A DNA stretch of 64,000 nt from Ailanthus altissimus (lineage: Eukaryota > Streptophyta > Magnoliopsida > Sapindales > Simaroubaceae). Numbering within the stretch: the first letter of the stretch is position 1; each line of letters opens with the position of its first letter. A program made the translations under genes and the position numbers. The notes under the pieces were generated by a model that made no database searches, was not told where the DNA came from, and saw only the letters and a program-made list of their open reading frames with translations. The stretch spans positions 6,138,001 through 6,202,000 of the forward strand of contig OX327686.1 in NCBI GenBank assembly GCA_946807835.1. Reading direction: 5' to 3'. Shown here one piece after another: positions 11,759 to 26,700 of this stretch.

Positions 11759-14700
11759 CTACCAATCCTTGAGCAGTTCACCAGCGACATCCTTGTAGCT
11801 TACTTTCTTTTTCTTCATAGGACCTGCACTCGTATCTGCAGATGGCTTCTCATCTTCAGGAACCCAATTTGTAGATGCAACCTTCTTCATTCCAAGGCTT
11901 GGAATCATGTCCATTAACATTGCTTGAACTGGATCAACCATAACTTCCAGCATCTCAGGCTTCTCGCTGTCTTGGCCATGATAACTTTCACACATTTTAA
12001 TATCAGGAGCATTAACGAGTTGATCTACTTGTCTAACATCTTCCACAACCTCTTGCTGAACTGCCTTGCCTCTCTGTGATGATTCTCTCTGTGATGATTC
12101 TGATTCTTCTACTGCTTCAGTCTGTTGAATTTCCAAATTTTCTTTATCGGCTGTTCCATGATCTTCATGATGCTCTTCACTTTTGTTCTCTACATTGACT
12201 CCTTTTTCATCAGAACTACTTTCATCAGATTCATTTTCATATATTTTAAAAGGCTTATTTCCAATACGTGTCCTTGTTCTTCGAGATTGATTGACATTTA
12301 TTTTTCTCTTCTTTGTGCTCCCACCAGCAGGTCTTCCTCTTTTTCTTTTGCATTCTCTGTTTGGTGAGGCCAAGATAAATGCTGTCCTTCCTCCCTGTTT
12401 TCCTTCACTATCTGGGAAAGATGACTTGTGTCTGTCCAAAGTTTCCAATGTAGACGAGGCTTCCTCCACATCTAAGTCTCGTTTGCTGAAAAAACAAAAC
12501 CAACAAAACTAATTAGGTAGTTAAACAATTAGGGCAGCCGACAGTACAAATGTAGGGGAAGGCCTTAAATTTCAAACTAAATTTTACTATTTAGTTCATT
12601 TCGATCCACTAATCCACTAAATTGGAAGTTCGGGAATGTAATCTGAGATAAATGCTTTTGTTTCTGGATAGGTGACAAAAGAACAAATAAACATTAATCC
12701 TCAAATTGGGTGGATTGATAAATCCTACTCCAGCAAACAACCCAATTTTTGTTACATGGACTGATGAAAACATGTGATAGGTGGGTGCAGTCTATGTGTC
12801 AGATCCATCTGGTTTCCTAGATTATCCAATATGTTTTGCTGTCTAATGAGCATGCTATCCCATATCAAGCCATGCAGGAACTTCAGGATGAAGTGAAAGG
12901 ATATCAATGACGAGGACAAACACAGGGTATTGCAATCAGATGTACCAATCTTTTGTTGCATGAAACTAATTTCTTAGTCCTAGACACTGAACTATTGAGT
13001 CTTACCACTCACCATAGCTGTTGCAAATCTTACTGATTCTCTATTTGAGGAAAAGATGCTTAAAATTTTGTTTCCAGAAATTCTTGCTATTTGACTATAG
13101 CAATGTATGACACTAATTATAAAACACATATTACATATTAGCACTCACCACAATTCAAAGTATGACTCTTCCATGCCACTGGGCTTCAAGCTATATGTGT
13201 ATTCTTCCAGCTTTTGCTCCCTCTCCAAGCAGTCTTCCAACCACTGGGATCTAACAACATGCAATTTCTTGTTCCATAAAAGATGTTTCTCTGTGGCTGT
13301 GAAACTGTACAAATAGGTTAGAAAAACAAAAGGGAAGAATTAATATTAATTCATTATAACAATCATCAAAGTAACAGTGTAATATAAAATCATACAACTG
13401 AAGCAGATAAGCATGATGTTAGTAACAAGACCAGCAAAAGAAAAGATAAATCATGTCTTTCAGAGGAATCATCCCATGACATTATCTTTGAACCAATTAA
13501 ATTGCAATTCAGACAAATCCTTCACTCATTTATGGTAAACCATGTCATGACATTACAGTGACTCATAATGGACAAAGACTTGGAGATACAGCTAAAAATA
13601 ATCTTACTATGTCCTGATTCTAACAGACAAAGTATATTCACAGAAAAAAGGAAAAAAAAAATACACAGATTATTTACAATTGCCATTTTAGAATGCATCA
13701 GGCCTGCTGCACACTAATGTTGAATCAGTAAGCTGAGTGACTATTTTCTTACTGTGCCTTCTCCTACATACTACAAGTACTACAAAGGACAAATGCAGCT
13801 AAACACAAAAGGTAAGATATATCTGAGAACCTAGGTACCTCTGAACTTTTTGTTTCCAAGTGAAGCAAAACCTGTGGACCCTGTATCCTTAGAACCACGA
13901 GAAAAAAATAAAGGATGGAAAAGACTGACAAACATCTTTAACAGCAAAAACAAATAACAAGCTAAAATAATGAAATGAACCATTGACTGAATATAAAATT
14001 CATGTCTTCATCTAACATAGGCATCTGAGACTCATAATGATTTTCATCAGTTCCTCGATGAACTCAACTCCAGTGTGCAACATGTTGTTAAGACTCTAGA
14101 AGGGTGAGATCATGACACTGAAACTCCTCATATCATCTGAATCAGTTAGGTTTGTCCTCATATAATCTACATTAGCATATATAAACTCTAGGCTCTATAT
14201 CTAAGTCTAATGCCATCATCGAGAAAAAAAATGGTTGAATAACTAACATATACTTGAGGAACTGAATAGCCAGAATTCTGGACAGGTCACTATGACAATT
14301 TACGAAAAACTTCAACCAAATTAAGAGCAAGGATAGAATAGATCAGAAATATAAAACCAATTAATATACAAGTTCACTGGTCCGCTTGCATGTCAGATGC
14401 TGTTTGCAACAATAATTCAAATGTAAGGTATCATAGCTTGTGTAATCAGGGGTAATAGGTAAACAGCTATGTCAATTTATGGTAACATAAGATCCTTATC
14501 ATATGTATACTACATAAGATCCTTATCATGCAGCAGAAGGATGATAAACTGCAATTACCTTTTCAGAAGAGAATTAAAGTCCACATCATATCCTGGTACT
14601 GAGAAGACCACCAGGTGGGTGGCATTCACAAGATTGTTGCAGACTCTGCCACCACCAAAGAAAATTTCAAGCTTCAATCTCCCCAGGGCAAGGCCCAACA

Positions 14701-17700
14701 GGACTTCCCAATCAGGTTTCCTTCAAAAAAGAATTAAAAAAAGAAAAAAGAAAATTTATATTAACTAAACAATTATCTGGATAATAAACCATTCATTACA
14801 AAGACAAATTAAAATCATCTCGAACAAAGAAACAAGATGGAATAAACAAAGATATATGGATTCAGAGATCTTACAACGACTCTGTTGGATAGTAGAAGTA
14901 AATGCAGCAGCCATGGAAGCAAGACCACTTGTCCTTTGGACAGTACTCTTTCTTACAATAATCAATAGTTTTGGGGTCTTCTGATCTATCAATGTTGCTT
15001 AAGAGCTGAAAAGAAAAAAGGAAAATGAATAAATCATCTTGTTTTGTTCAAAAGCTTGTTCCATTTATTAAAGTGGTTCGAGAAACAAAATAGTCAAAGG
15101 CAACATGAGAATGTAAATTTTCTTAACAATGCTTTATTTATCTCTCATTATTCTTCCTCTAATGTTTTTCTTACATAAGTATGACAGTTAATTCACCAAA
15201 TGCTCCAATGTACAAATTACAATATATAATGCTGAGCCATGTACCTGCTTGATATCTGCAAGGTCAAGATCCCAGTAGTACAAATCAGAAAATTCATCAA
15301 CCTCTTCTTGTAGTTTTGTCTTCGAGGAGTCAGAAAGATGGAGGTAGTACCTTATAGAAAAAAATATACATTCAAAAGAAAATTCAATGTCAAGAATTCT
15401 TTTTAGAAAAAAAACAGAAACAAAAAAGGCTCGCTGGATCAAGCAATGGATTAAACAAAAACATGACTAACTTTGGCTGTAAATGGAGGAGCTTCTTTTG
15501 TGAACAACAGTCCAGGACCCAAGAGTAATGAATAACATCTCCACGTCGCTTTGCTGCCTCGTATTTAAGCCCTAGAAAATTTGTATACTTTAGCGGCCAA
15601 GAAATAAATTGAGTGCTTGCATGTGCTTTCATGTGTGTGCATGTATGAGTATAAGAGAGAGACCTTTGTTATCAGCTGCAACACAGTGGGTAACAGAGTT
15701 GTTAAAATTCATTGAAAATGTTCCTCCATTCTCAACAACCATTCTGTGCAAGGTGTCAAGATTATGGGCTGGAGGCACATTAACAAAATCTGTACATGTC
15801 AAGGAGATTAAGTAATCTAACTGAAAGAAAGTTATTCGCCCTAGGACTAATTTTACACAATGGTGCAACTTTGTATGCATGCAAACTGCAGCACCTCTGA
15901 AAATTTTGAAGGGAAAAGCTGTAATTAGAGGAAGAAAATGAACGTTATGGAGAAGAAGACAGAAAAAAGGGGAAGAAAAAAGAATAAAAACAGATTATAT
16001 TTACTATGACAGACACCACTTTTATTAGGTAATGGAGGTGAAGGAATCACATGTTGGTATTTGAATATGCAGTCTTACTAACCGAGGAGATAAATCAGTT
16101 TTTCAAAGAGAAAAGATTGTCCAGATTGAGATTTAGAACACAAGGAGATTATACATGTAGTTATACTACGAGAAGTTAACAATTTCATTCTTCAGAACAA
16201 AAGAAAAATGCTAACAATTTCATTCAGATTAGATTTTGGGCATTGTTGGATCACAGGAAAGCTTCCCAATGATGGATTTTAGCCAACGGGATATAATTCT
16301 ATATACAATAGAGAGAGAGAGAGAGAGAGAAGGCAAGTTAAGATATGGCAGGGGGCAGACAGTTTAAGGAGCAAGAACAAATCACAAAACGCATGAAAAG
16401 AAGCATCTCAGATCAATAATAAGGCTATGAAAGAGAGGAAGGGAAGAGAGAGAGGGCAAGTTAGGATGCAACAGAGTTTAGGAATTATTTGATATGTCAT
16501 TCATTCATATTACGCATGAAATATAGTAAAGAATTAAAGATAATTCAATAGGGCTGTCAAAGGATACAAAACACCATATCTGAAAATATTGAGGTTTCCC
16601 CCTTTATGTCAGAAACATCAGTCTGAAGAAAATGAGATGGAACAACAGACACGTTCTTTTTCTCTCCCTTCCTGGAGGATCTGACATGTTTAGGCTTATT
16701 ATCATGCTGGCCTCCATATTCTTTTCCCCTCTGTGTAGTACCATTACTTGAATGCACAAGTTCTACAAACGCTGCAAGCAAGAAAAATTTAACAAACTCA
16801 AACAATTGGAAAGCAGGCCCCACCGTAAAGTGGAATAATGTCTAGACTTATTGATCATTTCTAACCCAGAGAAGCATTTTAACATATTTTATCCTCTTAC
16901 ATTGCACATCAAGGCATTCATGCCAAGGCTTGTCATATCTCACTCTATCAATACGTGGAAATCTCAGGCTGTATGGTGCAGCAAAAACCTGAAAGAATAA
17001 TACAAGATTTAGTAAGGATTAGATGGAGATTGAAAGAATATTTAGTAGGGTAACTGTGGAACCATCAAAATAGCTTATTGGTACCCCACAAATTGAGTCA
17101 AAAGCATATTAGTTAAGACAAACCTCAGAACTTATGGTCCGGATATCACTGGTAATAGAAAGAATTATTGATCTGCAAGAAACAGAGGGTTAAAAAAAGA
17201 TAAACAAGAGAAAGGAAATAACTAGAGAGAAAGGGAGAGAGCGAGAGGGAAGAAAACAAATGACAATATTGATGTCAGAAAAGTGTCCATCCATTTAGCT
17301 GAAGAGTGAATAATATAAAAGGACTAACTTCTCAGGGCTCTCAATCCAAACATCAGGTCTCTCCTTTGAATTATTCGTAACTTGATAAAAACTCGGAGGT
17401 GCCTTCTTAGGGTATTCATATTTCCTGAAATAATACAATCCACAAAAACATATGGTGAATATTCCTATAATCATTAAAAAGAAAACTAAAAAACTTGAAA
17501 AAAAAAACTTTTTAATTGCATTATGGTAATCCCTTCAAAAAGGAAATATTTTGAAGCCACAAACCAGGGTATTTTTAACCAACCAAAAACAGCCCAATTC
17601 ACTATGTGTACATTTTGGTCTAAGCATCTGTGGCATACTTAATTGATTACAGTAAATTAAATCTTGAAAGATCAAAGATCAATATTGTGTTTGATGCCAT

Positions 17701-20700
17701 TTCAAAAGTGTAAAACAAGGGATCAATAGTAACCCTTTTTCATACAGTTACTCCAATTAATTCCATAGCTATAAACATGCAGTTCATACAGCATTATCAT
17801 GTGAAGCACCAAATCAACCACCCTTTATAACATCAACTACCATTAGATTACCTAAAATAAGGCTTCAATTTGGTTACAACAACATCTAGCTCATCATCAG
17901 AGAGCCCTGTGCCCACTCTGCAAAAGGAGATAAATCTGCAATAGAATAACTCAGATTAGTTCACTGGCACATTTTCCAAATAGATCACATACAACCAGAT
18001 ATTAATCAAGATTTGGGATTTCAATAATATTTTGGCCCTTACCTATAAACTTAAGCTTCTAGACCAAGTGGTAAAGCAATAGCAGTACAAGAGCGAATTG
18101 GACCACAATGGTATTGATTAATTTGTAATAAGAGTTTGTTTGTGTTTGTTGTTACACTTGTGATTGTTGTTCCGTTTGATCCATATGCCTTGCATATGAG
18201 GGGCATTACCTATAAGTTTACCTGTAAGTTTATTTGGAATTTACCTGTAAGTTTAAGTTTTTAAATCAAGTGGTAAGTTAAAACTTAAAAATTTAATATT
18301 TATTCATTTTAGGAATTACATTGGATCACATTAATAGTACAAAGCAATGACAGAAAGGGCCCAATATGAACAAACATCTTTTCCAACACGAGTGAAAAGG
18401 TAAATAAAAACATGGACCTAAATAGAAGACAAGAAACCACTTATGTGTACAAATTTTTATAACCATATGTCTTCCGCAAACAAGTTATAGTTGCCCAGAC
18501 ATACCTTCTAGGATATGTGTCTGGAGCTGGACGCTCTGCAAGGGCAACCAAGAATTGAGCAACCTGCAAAAAACGAACATATCTGTTAACTAATTTTGGT
18601 AGGAACATAAATACACGGGTTAAAACAAAAAATTAGAGATCAGGCTGGCAACTAACCTCCCCTCCACGACGACCGGAGCCATAGTATCCTCCTATTAGCA
18701 TGCGTGAAAACATTGAAAGCAGCACCAATAAATGCACTGATATGTTTTTAAGGAAAGAAAAAAGAAACAACCACTCACCAATGATCAGAACATCCAAGTC
18801 AGAACCAGCCCGAACATACTCAGGCTTCAATTTCAACCACTTTCCACTTCGATCACTTGGTTCCCATTTTGATCCAAGATCTTTCAATACAATTCCCTCA
18901 TCCCTAAACAAATAAAATATTTTTTGTAACACATAGGAACATAAGTACAAAAATAATAACAGGTTATATAATTGATAACAAACATATAAGTCTTAAAGAG
19001 TATAAATAAATAAATAAACAAATGTACATTCAGCAAATTAGCAGCCAATTTTAATTTTTAGTTATTGCAGGTTCATTACCCAGAGAACTCCCTAAATACC
19101 TAAAATTCATTATAATCATAATAATATAAAAATTAATTTTAAAAAAAAGGTGAAATGTGGAATGCCTGTTGGAGCGTGAATCATTGATTAGTAGAAGAGG
19201 AATGAAGGATTTAGATTTCTCAGAAACAATTAAACTGGCTTTGATAATCCTCAGCTGGGACATCTCAGTTTAAACTTTCAGGGAAACAACTAAACTGTCA
19301 CAAGTAATGAGAAACGATGCTTAGCCAATCAAATTTAAATAGTTTTCCGCAGGCTAGCAGAGTTGTCTCTGAATAACAAACACATCACTGTGGATGATCA
19401 AAGAACCAAAAAGAGATGTTGGTATGATATGAGGGTTCTTTCCTCCAGCAGATGGATATACATAATATCATTGTTCCAACCCTTAATTTCATCTCAATGG
19501 CTGAGAGGTGAATACAGTTCTTATGGCTCCTATTGATGCCCTCGGATATCTATCTTACAAGGCTACACACTTCTCTCTCATGTGAAGTTGAAAATGGGTA
19601 ATAGGAATATTAATTCCTATTTTGAGTAATGTATGGATTGGGAATTCTTCTCTGAGTTTAAGTTCTTGCCTTAATAGATTATCTTGCTCTCGCAATGTTT
19701 CTCTCAAAGCATGATTAGCCATTGCCTCTTCTTTATTGGATTGGAATAGCAATTTCAACATTTTGATAAACTTGAATGAGAGAGAAACTGAAGAAGCTTC
19801 AGCTCTTAGAGTTGGTGATTGTACTATGACAAGAATATTCTTCAATAGTGAACAGAACTCTTTTAGGTGTCGGCTACACCATATGAAAGTACTTTTAAAG
19901 TTCTAAATGTACCATATTAAGTTCAAAAGGCACCTGGGTAGATGCTTCCCTCAAATAGCACTTATTGCATTCACAGGTAGCATTAAAACTCTTTTGGGGA
20001 TTTCTGAAATTTACTTAAAAACAATTTTTGAAATCCCAAACACGTCCCACTTGGTTCATGATCAATCTTTGACGACATTTCAATTGACGTTCGACTAACG
20101 TTTGATTGTTCTCTTCTATCAACAAGACTATAAATGCATTAATAGTTTCCTACTATTCTTTTTAAGTATAATTATTAGGGTTCTTATGTTAGATCAATTT
20201 GTTTTTTCTAGGTGGGGATGGCAAAAACTGAGGTTTTAAAATATCTTTTTTATAATATCTTGTTATGAGCAAGTAGAAAATAATGTATTTTCCCCTTATT
20301 CTCTAGTCTTGACCAATAATATTGTAATTGAAAATTTTAAAAAAAATTTAAAAGAAAAAGGAACAAAATTTGACTGACATTAGGATATAAGTTTAGGCAA
20401 TTTCAAGAGGCTGATGTCCAAGAGTTAGCAGGCCTGTCAATCTTGGTCAACTTAACAAAAACAGAATTAAATGCCTTATGCATTTGCCATAACTTAACAA
20501 ACAATATAGGAAGCTACGTGGGCATCAGCAGGGGAACCTGCCCCTACTTGCCCCCAATTTATAGCTCAGTCTACAATCTACTTCACACCAGAAAGAGTTT
20601 TTGGATTAAATAGTTTGATCATCAGAAATCCCCTAATTGGTTTGAGGACCTGACTGAAGAAGACTAGAATTTTAAAATACAAATCAATCTGCAAATCTGG

Positions 20701-23700
20701 TGTCTGAAGTTATTCTAGCATGTTTCAATTCAGTAATTTGATAGTTTGCGTAGAAAAGTTGTCAAGTAATGACAAAGGTAACCAAAAGCTCCAAACTACA
20801 AAAACAATTATACAATCATTTGAGAACAAAGTAAATGCAAAAGAATGCTAACCTATTTTCAATGGTTTCTTTGAAAAAAATTTCGACATCATCCACATTA
20901 CGTGCAACAAGTGACCAGCAAGGTTCCCCTGTTTGACCAGTAGTCATCATTTTTTATCTTACCAGTACATAAGAAAATTTAAATTAAAAAAAGAAAAACT
21001 ACTGTAAATAAACTTATTCACTTATCAAGGATTAAGGATAACACACCAAAGGATTATAAAAATGGCTACTAATACACTGAGTCTTGGCAGAGTTCACTAA
21101 AGCATTTGGGAGCACTTTTGACACTGCAAATAGAACTTTCATAGAATAGTGACTGTTTGTAGCATTTGGTTCAAATGGAAATGGAGAAGCACTCAAAATG
21201 CTCTTTGAAGCAGCACTGGATAAGTGCTTCTTCAAGAAAGTACTTTTGAGTACTGCAAAAAGCAGTTTTGAACTAATAGGAGTTGTAGGCACTTATCATG
21301 AAGAAACACTCTAAGTAGCAACTCTTCCGAGCATCCAAAGATCATACTGTTAATGTTAGAGAAAGACTGATGTGGCACACACTAGATGAGTAGTTTCTTC
21401 CTCATGCATTTAGAGTTCTTTAGCTTAAACAATAGCTTAAACAAAAGCAGTCAGGATGATGCCATAACACAAACCTCTTAAAGGTCTATTCATTGTTCAA
21501 TTTTGCTAGTTTAGCCAAATAGCTCAGAAATTGAAAGCAATTTAGTTAGCATAAAAAAATTTAATGAGCCCAATAAGCATATTTTTGTAAATGCCTAAAA
21601 GGAGAACTGCCCTCAAGTCAGATTTATGGAAGACTGTCAATTCTTACCGTTAGCTCTATTTCAACAACAGAAACTAATGCCTGATTTGAACATTAAGATG
21701 CCAGACTCCACCATAATTGTCATTGTACAAGAAGACAATTTTAAATATATCAACAAGAATAACTGAATACCTCTTATCTATAAAGAATAATTACCTCTGC
21801 AAGTGAGAAGCGTTACCTTCATTGAATAAGATAAATGAATATTAGTCATGTGTCATATTATACCTGGAGAGTGGTGAGTATTAAGACCATCATTAGGTAC
21901 TAAGATCTCTAAACGTCCCTTCAAAGGCTTCACAACTTTTTGCAGAAGCTCATGCCGTTCCTTTAGGCTTTGGTGAATGACGCTAGTATCTCCAACATAA
22001 AGAACATCAAATGCAACATCTAGCCCATTTCACATAAAAGAAAACCATAAATTTAAAACATTGCACATATTATATATTTAAGTTTGAGGATATATAGAGT
22101 AGGCAACTCAAAGTTATGTTGCCATCAGAAATATCAAGCAACTTTGACCGTCAGAAACTCAAAGGATACAGCACAACTGCATCAGAAGAGAACATACGTG
22201 AATATTGAAGTTCATGCTTCCTTATTTAGAAACAAGATAAAAGAAATATTTCAGAGGATAAAACCTGGCGATCACTTTCAAGTCCATCCCTCGCTGCCTT
22301 GGCTGTAACAGGAAAAATTAATAAAAAATGCCACAAAAAATTATGAAACGAAAACCACCCCCCACCCATCCCTCTGAAGGAAAGAAAGAAAGTGATTGAA
22401 TTGGTATGTGAGTAAAGACCTATTTCCTGATTTGAACCAAACTCAGCAAAACGATTAAAAGATGTGTCCCAGACCAACATTTCACCGTCAAGTATACACC
22501 TACACAAAAAGAAAAAATTAATACAAATAAAATGTTTTGAGAACTTTCAAATAATTCTAATGTTTCTTCCAGGATTCCAGCAATTTCTGTTCCAGGCTTC
22601 TTCAGTTATACTCACAAAGACTAAACTAATATACAGCTAAATTATGCATATTAATAAAATAAAATTCAATCTGTTAGTAAAAAGTATTCAAATATATCTG
22701 CTCCAGATTTTACAATTAAATTACAAATGAAGAGGATCGCTCTAAGAAAAAGATCAAGGTTGCACCATGAAACTCGGGATAATTGCATACCTCTCAACCA
22801 AGATATTTTGCTCAATAATGTTTGACATTCCATGTCCATATTCAGAGTGATCAAGAAAGTTCCTGCATACAAGAGATTCTATGAATTCTACCAACCAAAA
22901 TATACAGAGTTCAGGTACTGGTCACCCTAAATGAACTGCTAACATAAAAGTAGTCTAAGCTTCACAATTTTATATTAAAATTTTAAAAAGACAAAAAAAG
23001 ACAAGAGAGAACATCATTTTCTCGAGGAATGCCTCAGATTTAAGGTCTTGGTCTGGTTTAAACATGAAAGAAAGAATAAGGCAATCCCAAAACTATCCCA
23101 ATGAGCATCTAGATGAAGTAGTAAGGATTCATGTTTACAGTATCTAATTAAACATAGCAACTTAGAATTAAAACCATTTTTTTGAACAGAAAATGTACAA
23201 TGAGTAAAGACTATCATATCTGCACCTACCTCGAGAAGTAGTGTATCTCTGATCCATTTTTATGAATTTGAATGCGATCACCATCAAATTTGCACTCAAC
23301 CACCACTTCTTTCCCATGAAGCTATAAAAATGAGAAAACTAACATATATAATTAAATACCAAAAAAGAAAATACAAATAAAACTTGGTAGAAGTCTCTGC
23401 TAATGATACTTTTTTCCATGCTGCATGTGCATCACCAACTCTCATAGCTAGTTGAGGGCGCACAGCTTTTCCAACTTCAATGTCCTGTAGCAAAAAATTA
23501 AACCATGAGCAATTACTTGGCATGCAAGTGTGTTTGTGGTTCATAGAAATAAGAACAATACAATAAGTAATACCATTTTCTAGTTAAACAAGAGAAAGAA
23601 ACAAGGCTCCTCAAGAAACGATGACAAGCATGAGTTGCTCAAGTGCGTGCCTATCAGATTTCAAGATGCCAAAAGACATAAATCTTTTGACGGAGTTAGC

Positions 23701-26700
23701 CATTTCGTCTATTCATTAATAGGGAGTGCAAAGATTTCGTTTGCTTCATTTTAAAGTCATGCTATCAGTAAGATCTATACCTTTAAGGAACTCCCCTTGG
23801 AGGTTTAGGAGGTCGTAGACCAAGAGAAGAGATCCTATTTCAGCCGTGTTGAACTAAGAAGCGTTAAGAACGAGTGCAGTCTAAGAGTCAGAGTCCGGCT
23901 CCTCCGTTTGGCCTCCTCTTTGCTCCTAGTAGACTACTAGCCATATTGTCTACTCTACTTTCTAGTCTGCACAGAATAAGCAAAGGCGAAGAGCAAGGTT
24001 TTTTACTTCTCAACTAGAGGAAACGAAAGCTCACTCGAGATAAAAGTAAGAAGAGAAGAAGCTCAAGCTGACTCGACCAAAGGCTCAGCCGCATCTCGTG
24101 CCAAGAAAAAAGAAGGGCTGAACCTGGCTCACTAACCAAGAGATCTGGGGGCTTTTGCCCTTGTAAAGAGTTCATGAGTTTCTTAATAAAGCCGGCTACA
24201 TTATTAACTTACATTGTGCTTGGTATGTGGGAAGGAAAAGGAAAAGATGAAAACTAAAAGAAGGTAAGAAGGAAGAAAGAAACAAGACTGACCTTCCTCC
24301 ATTCCTTAAGAAGGATGAATGTTGACCAGCTATTACAGCATTATTTCAATTTCATACCATAGTGTGCACTAGTGATTGATGCTACACTTTGAAGAAGGGA
24401 GTGGAATGTAAGGAAAGGATATGTTGAAGGCAAGGACTATAAGAAAAGAGAGAAGACAAAAGGACTCATTTCTCCTACATTTATTTTATTGAATGGATGG
24501 AGAAGGGAGAAAAGAAAAAAGAAAGTTGTCACGACTCACAATCTACCATTTGGCACTTAAAAATGGGGAAAAGAAAGAAAATTAGAAACCATTTACTCTT
24601 ATCTATTGAAATTATGTAAGTTAGAGCTTGACACTATTGTTTAGGTCTTTGCCTATAAGTTTAAGCTTTTAAGAGCCCAATTTTGACTCTGAGTACTTAT
24701 TTTCAATTTCCTATGCACTAATGAATTTGTATTTGTATCCAAGTTAGAGCTTGCATATGCATTCTTTTTTTTTTTTGTTTAGTTTTAATCACATGAAAAC
24801 CTTATAAAATCCAATTTTGCATATGACAAGGTCTGATGGAGCATGATCTATTGTTTGGGCCTTACCTGTAAGCTTAAGTTTTTAGGTCAACAACACATAT
24901 TAACCAATATTTGAAACCTTTCATGAAGAGTAAGGGTAAAAGAAAGAAAGAATCCTCTCCGCTTAGCAAGCCTTACTATTTTTGTCCCTTCTCTATCCAT
25001 GTAAGTATTGGATTTTTGCAAGCCATCGTTCTCCTCTACACATTATTTCTTTCCAATCAAATGTCAAAACTGATCTCCCCTCTATGTCTTAGTTTTTTCC
25101 ACCTTGTTTCCTCCTTATTTCCATCCCACCAAACTAATTATTGACCTCGCATCTGTTAAAGAGTACCCTAAAAACACACCAAATTCCCATTTCTACAACT
25201 CTAAAAGCTTCAAAAACGGTTGAGAGAATAGTTTCAATGTCCCAAACAAACCTGCCGTTTATGTCGTTGGCTTCGATCCTTTAACTTTTCACAAACCAAT
25301 TTTAAGTCACATGTGACATTAAACAAGTCCTCGGCATCTGGATGAAATTCATGGAATATGGTCTTTTCACTAATACCCAACTTTAGATCTACAAAAAAAA
25401 TTACAAATGCCACTGAAGTCACATAACAGAATCAAAATTAAAAATAAAAATTGAATTAATGGATCACACAGATAGCACCTTTAAGAATTATCATGATAAT
25501 CCACTTCATTTCCTGTGCATTTGTCTTCTTAATCAAAGTAGATAGAACCGAAGTCTTCTCAGCCCTTTTGCCATAGTTATCAAGGTGAACACAAAAGAAT
25601 AACAATGAAGATAATAATTCAGTAAATAAATTGAATACAACATCCTAAAGAAGCATTGCATCCAAGATGGAGGCATAAATAAAGAGCACAAAATGCATTA
25701 AAGTACAAACTACAAGAATGCTATGAAACTAAAACTTCAGCAATTTGCATTGACTCTTAAACTTTCAGTCAAAGCAAATAGAAAACCCAAAGGGCATTAG
25801 CTATAGGATGTTATAGTCAAATTATGCGCTAAGGAAGGATAGACAGCCTTTCCCTAGTTTACTCAAGCTTCTTTTAAAGTAACTTCTATTTAAAATTCAC
25901 CGAATATACCTAACCTACTAAACCACATCCCAATTTGTTTTTAGGAAATCTACAAACATGAAGGAAAAAAATGTCAATTATGTATATATAATTCCAAGTT
26001 TAGTAATTTAGGATTTTTGTAACAAGGGCTGAATAGTAACTCTACAATTCCTATGCTTTTTATTGGTTCTGGATATTCCTTAGGGAAAGGAATAGTCCAA
26101 GAACCAACGCAAGTGCTTTTGTTTATTGAGGCTATGTTGCCTATGATCTCTCTCCCTCTCTCATGCCTCGACTCCCTTCCCTTCCCTCCAACTCCCCCAC
26201 TCATCATACACCTTGAATAAACACATGACCTGGAGTTGACCAAACTTGATCATTTACCCATGAAATGCAACCTAAACTTGACTATAAAGGGAAAGTTGAT
26301 TGTTTACATCCCTACAACCTACTAAAACTAAAGATCACTTCTTATCTCCACAATAAAATGATGGCAGGCCAATGAACTTTATGTTAGAAGGATCAAATAA
26401 GCAAGTGTATAAGCACTACTTCCTCAATATATACTGGACCAGAATACAGCGGAATATGTCCTTTGCATAAATGTCAAAATGATTCAAATTTTTTATTAGA
26501 GAGTATAGCCTAGTGAAGCAGTAAACCTGTTTTCTCTCAAAGCCAAGCAATCAAGCAAATCATTTAATTCCTTGATTGTAAGACCACCAGAAATCATTCC
26601 TTGCCTACGATGCAGAACCTATTGCAGAAAAAGTAAAACAATACAAATAAAAAAGATTAAACCCAAATTATGAAACATATTAGTGTACAGAACATAGTAT

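Noticed and set aside
22020..22264. LIG4 frameshift/pseudogene between exon 9 and exon 11
   Set aside because: It looked like a broken frame until the 7-nt exon at 22170-22176 was found; every other exon joins cleanly and all catalytic motifs are intact.
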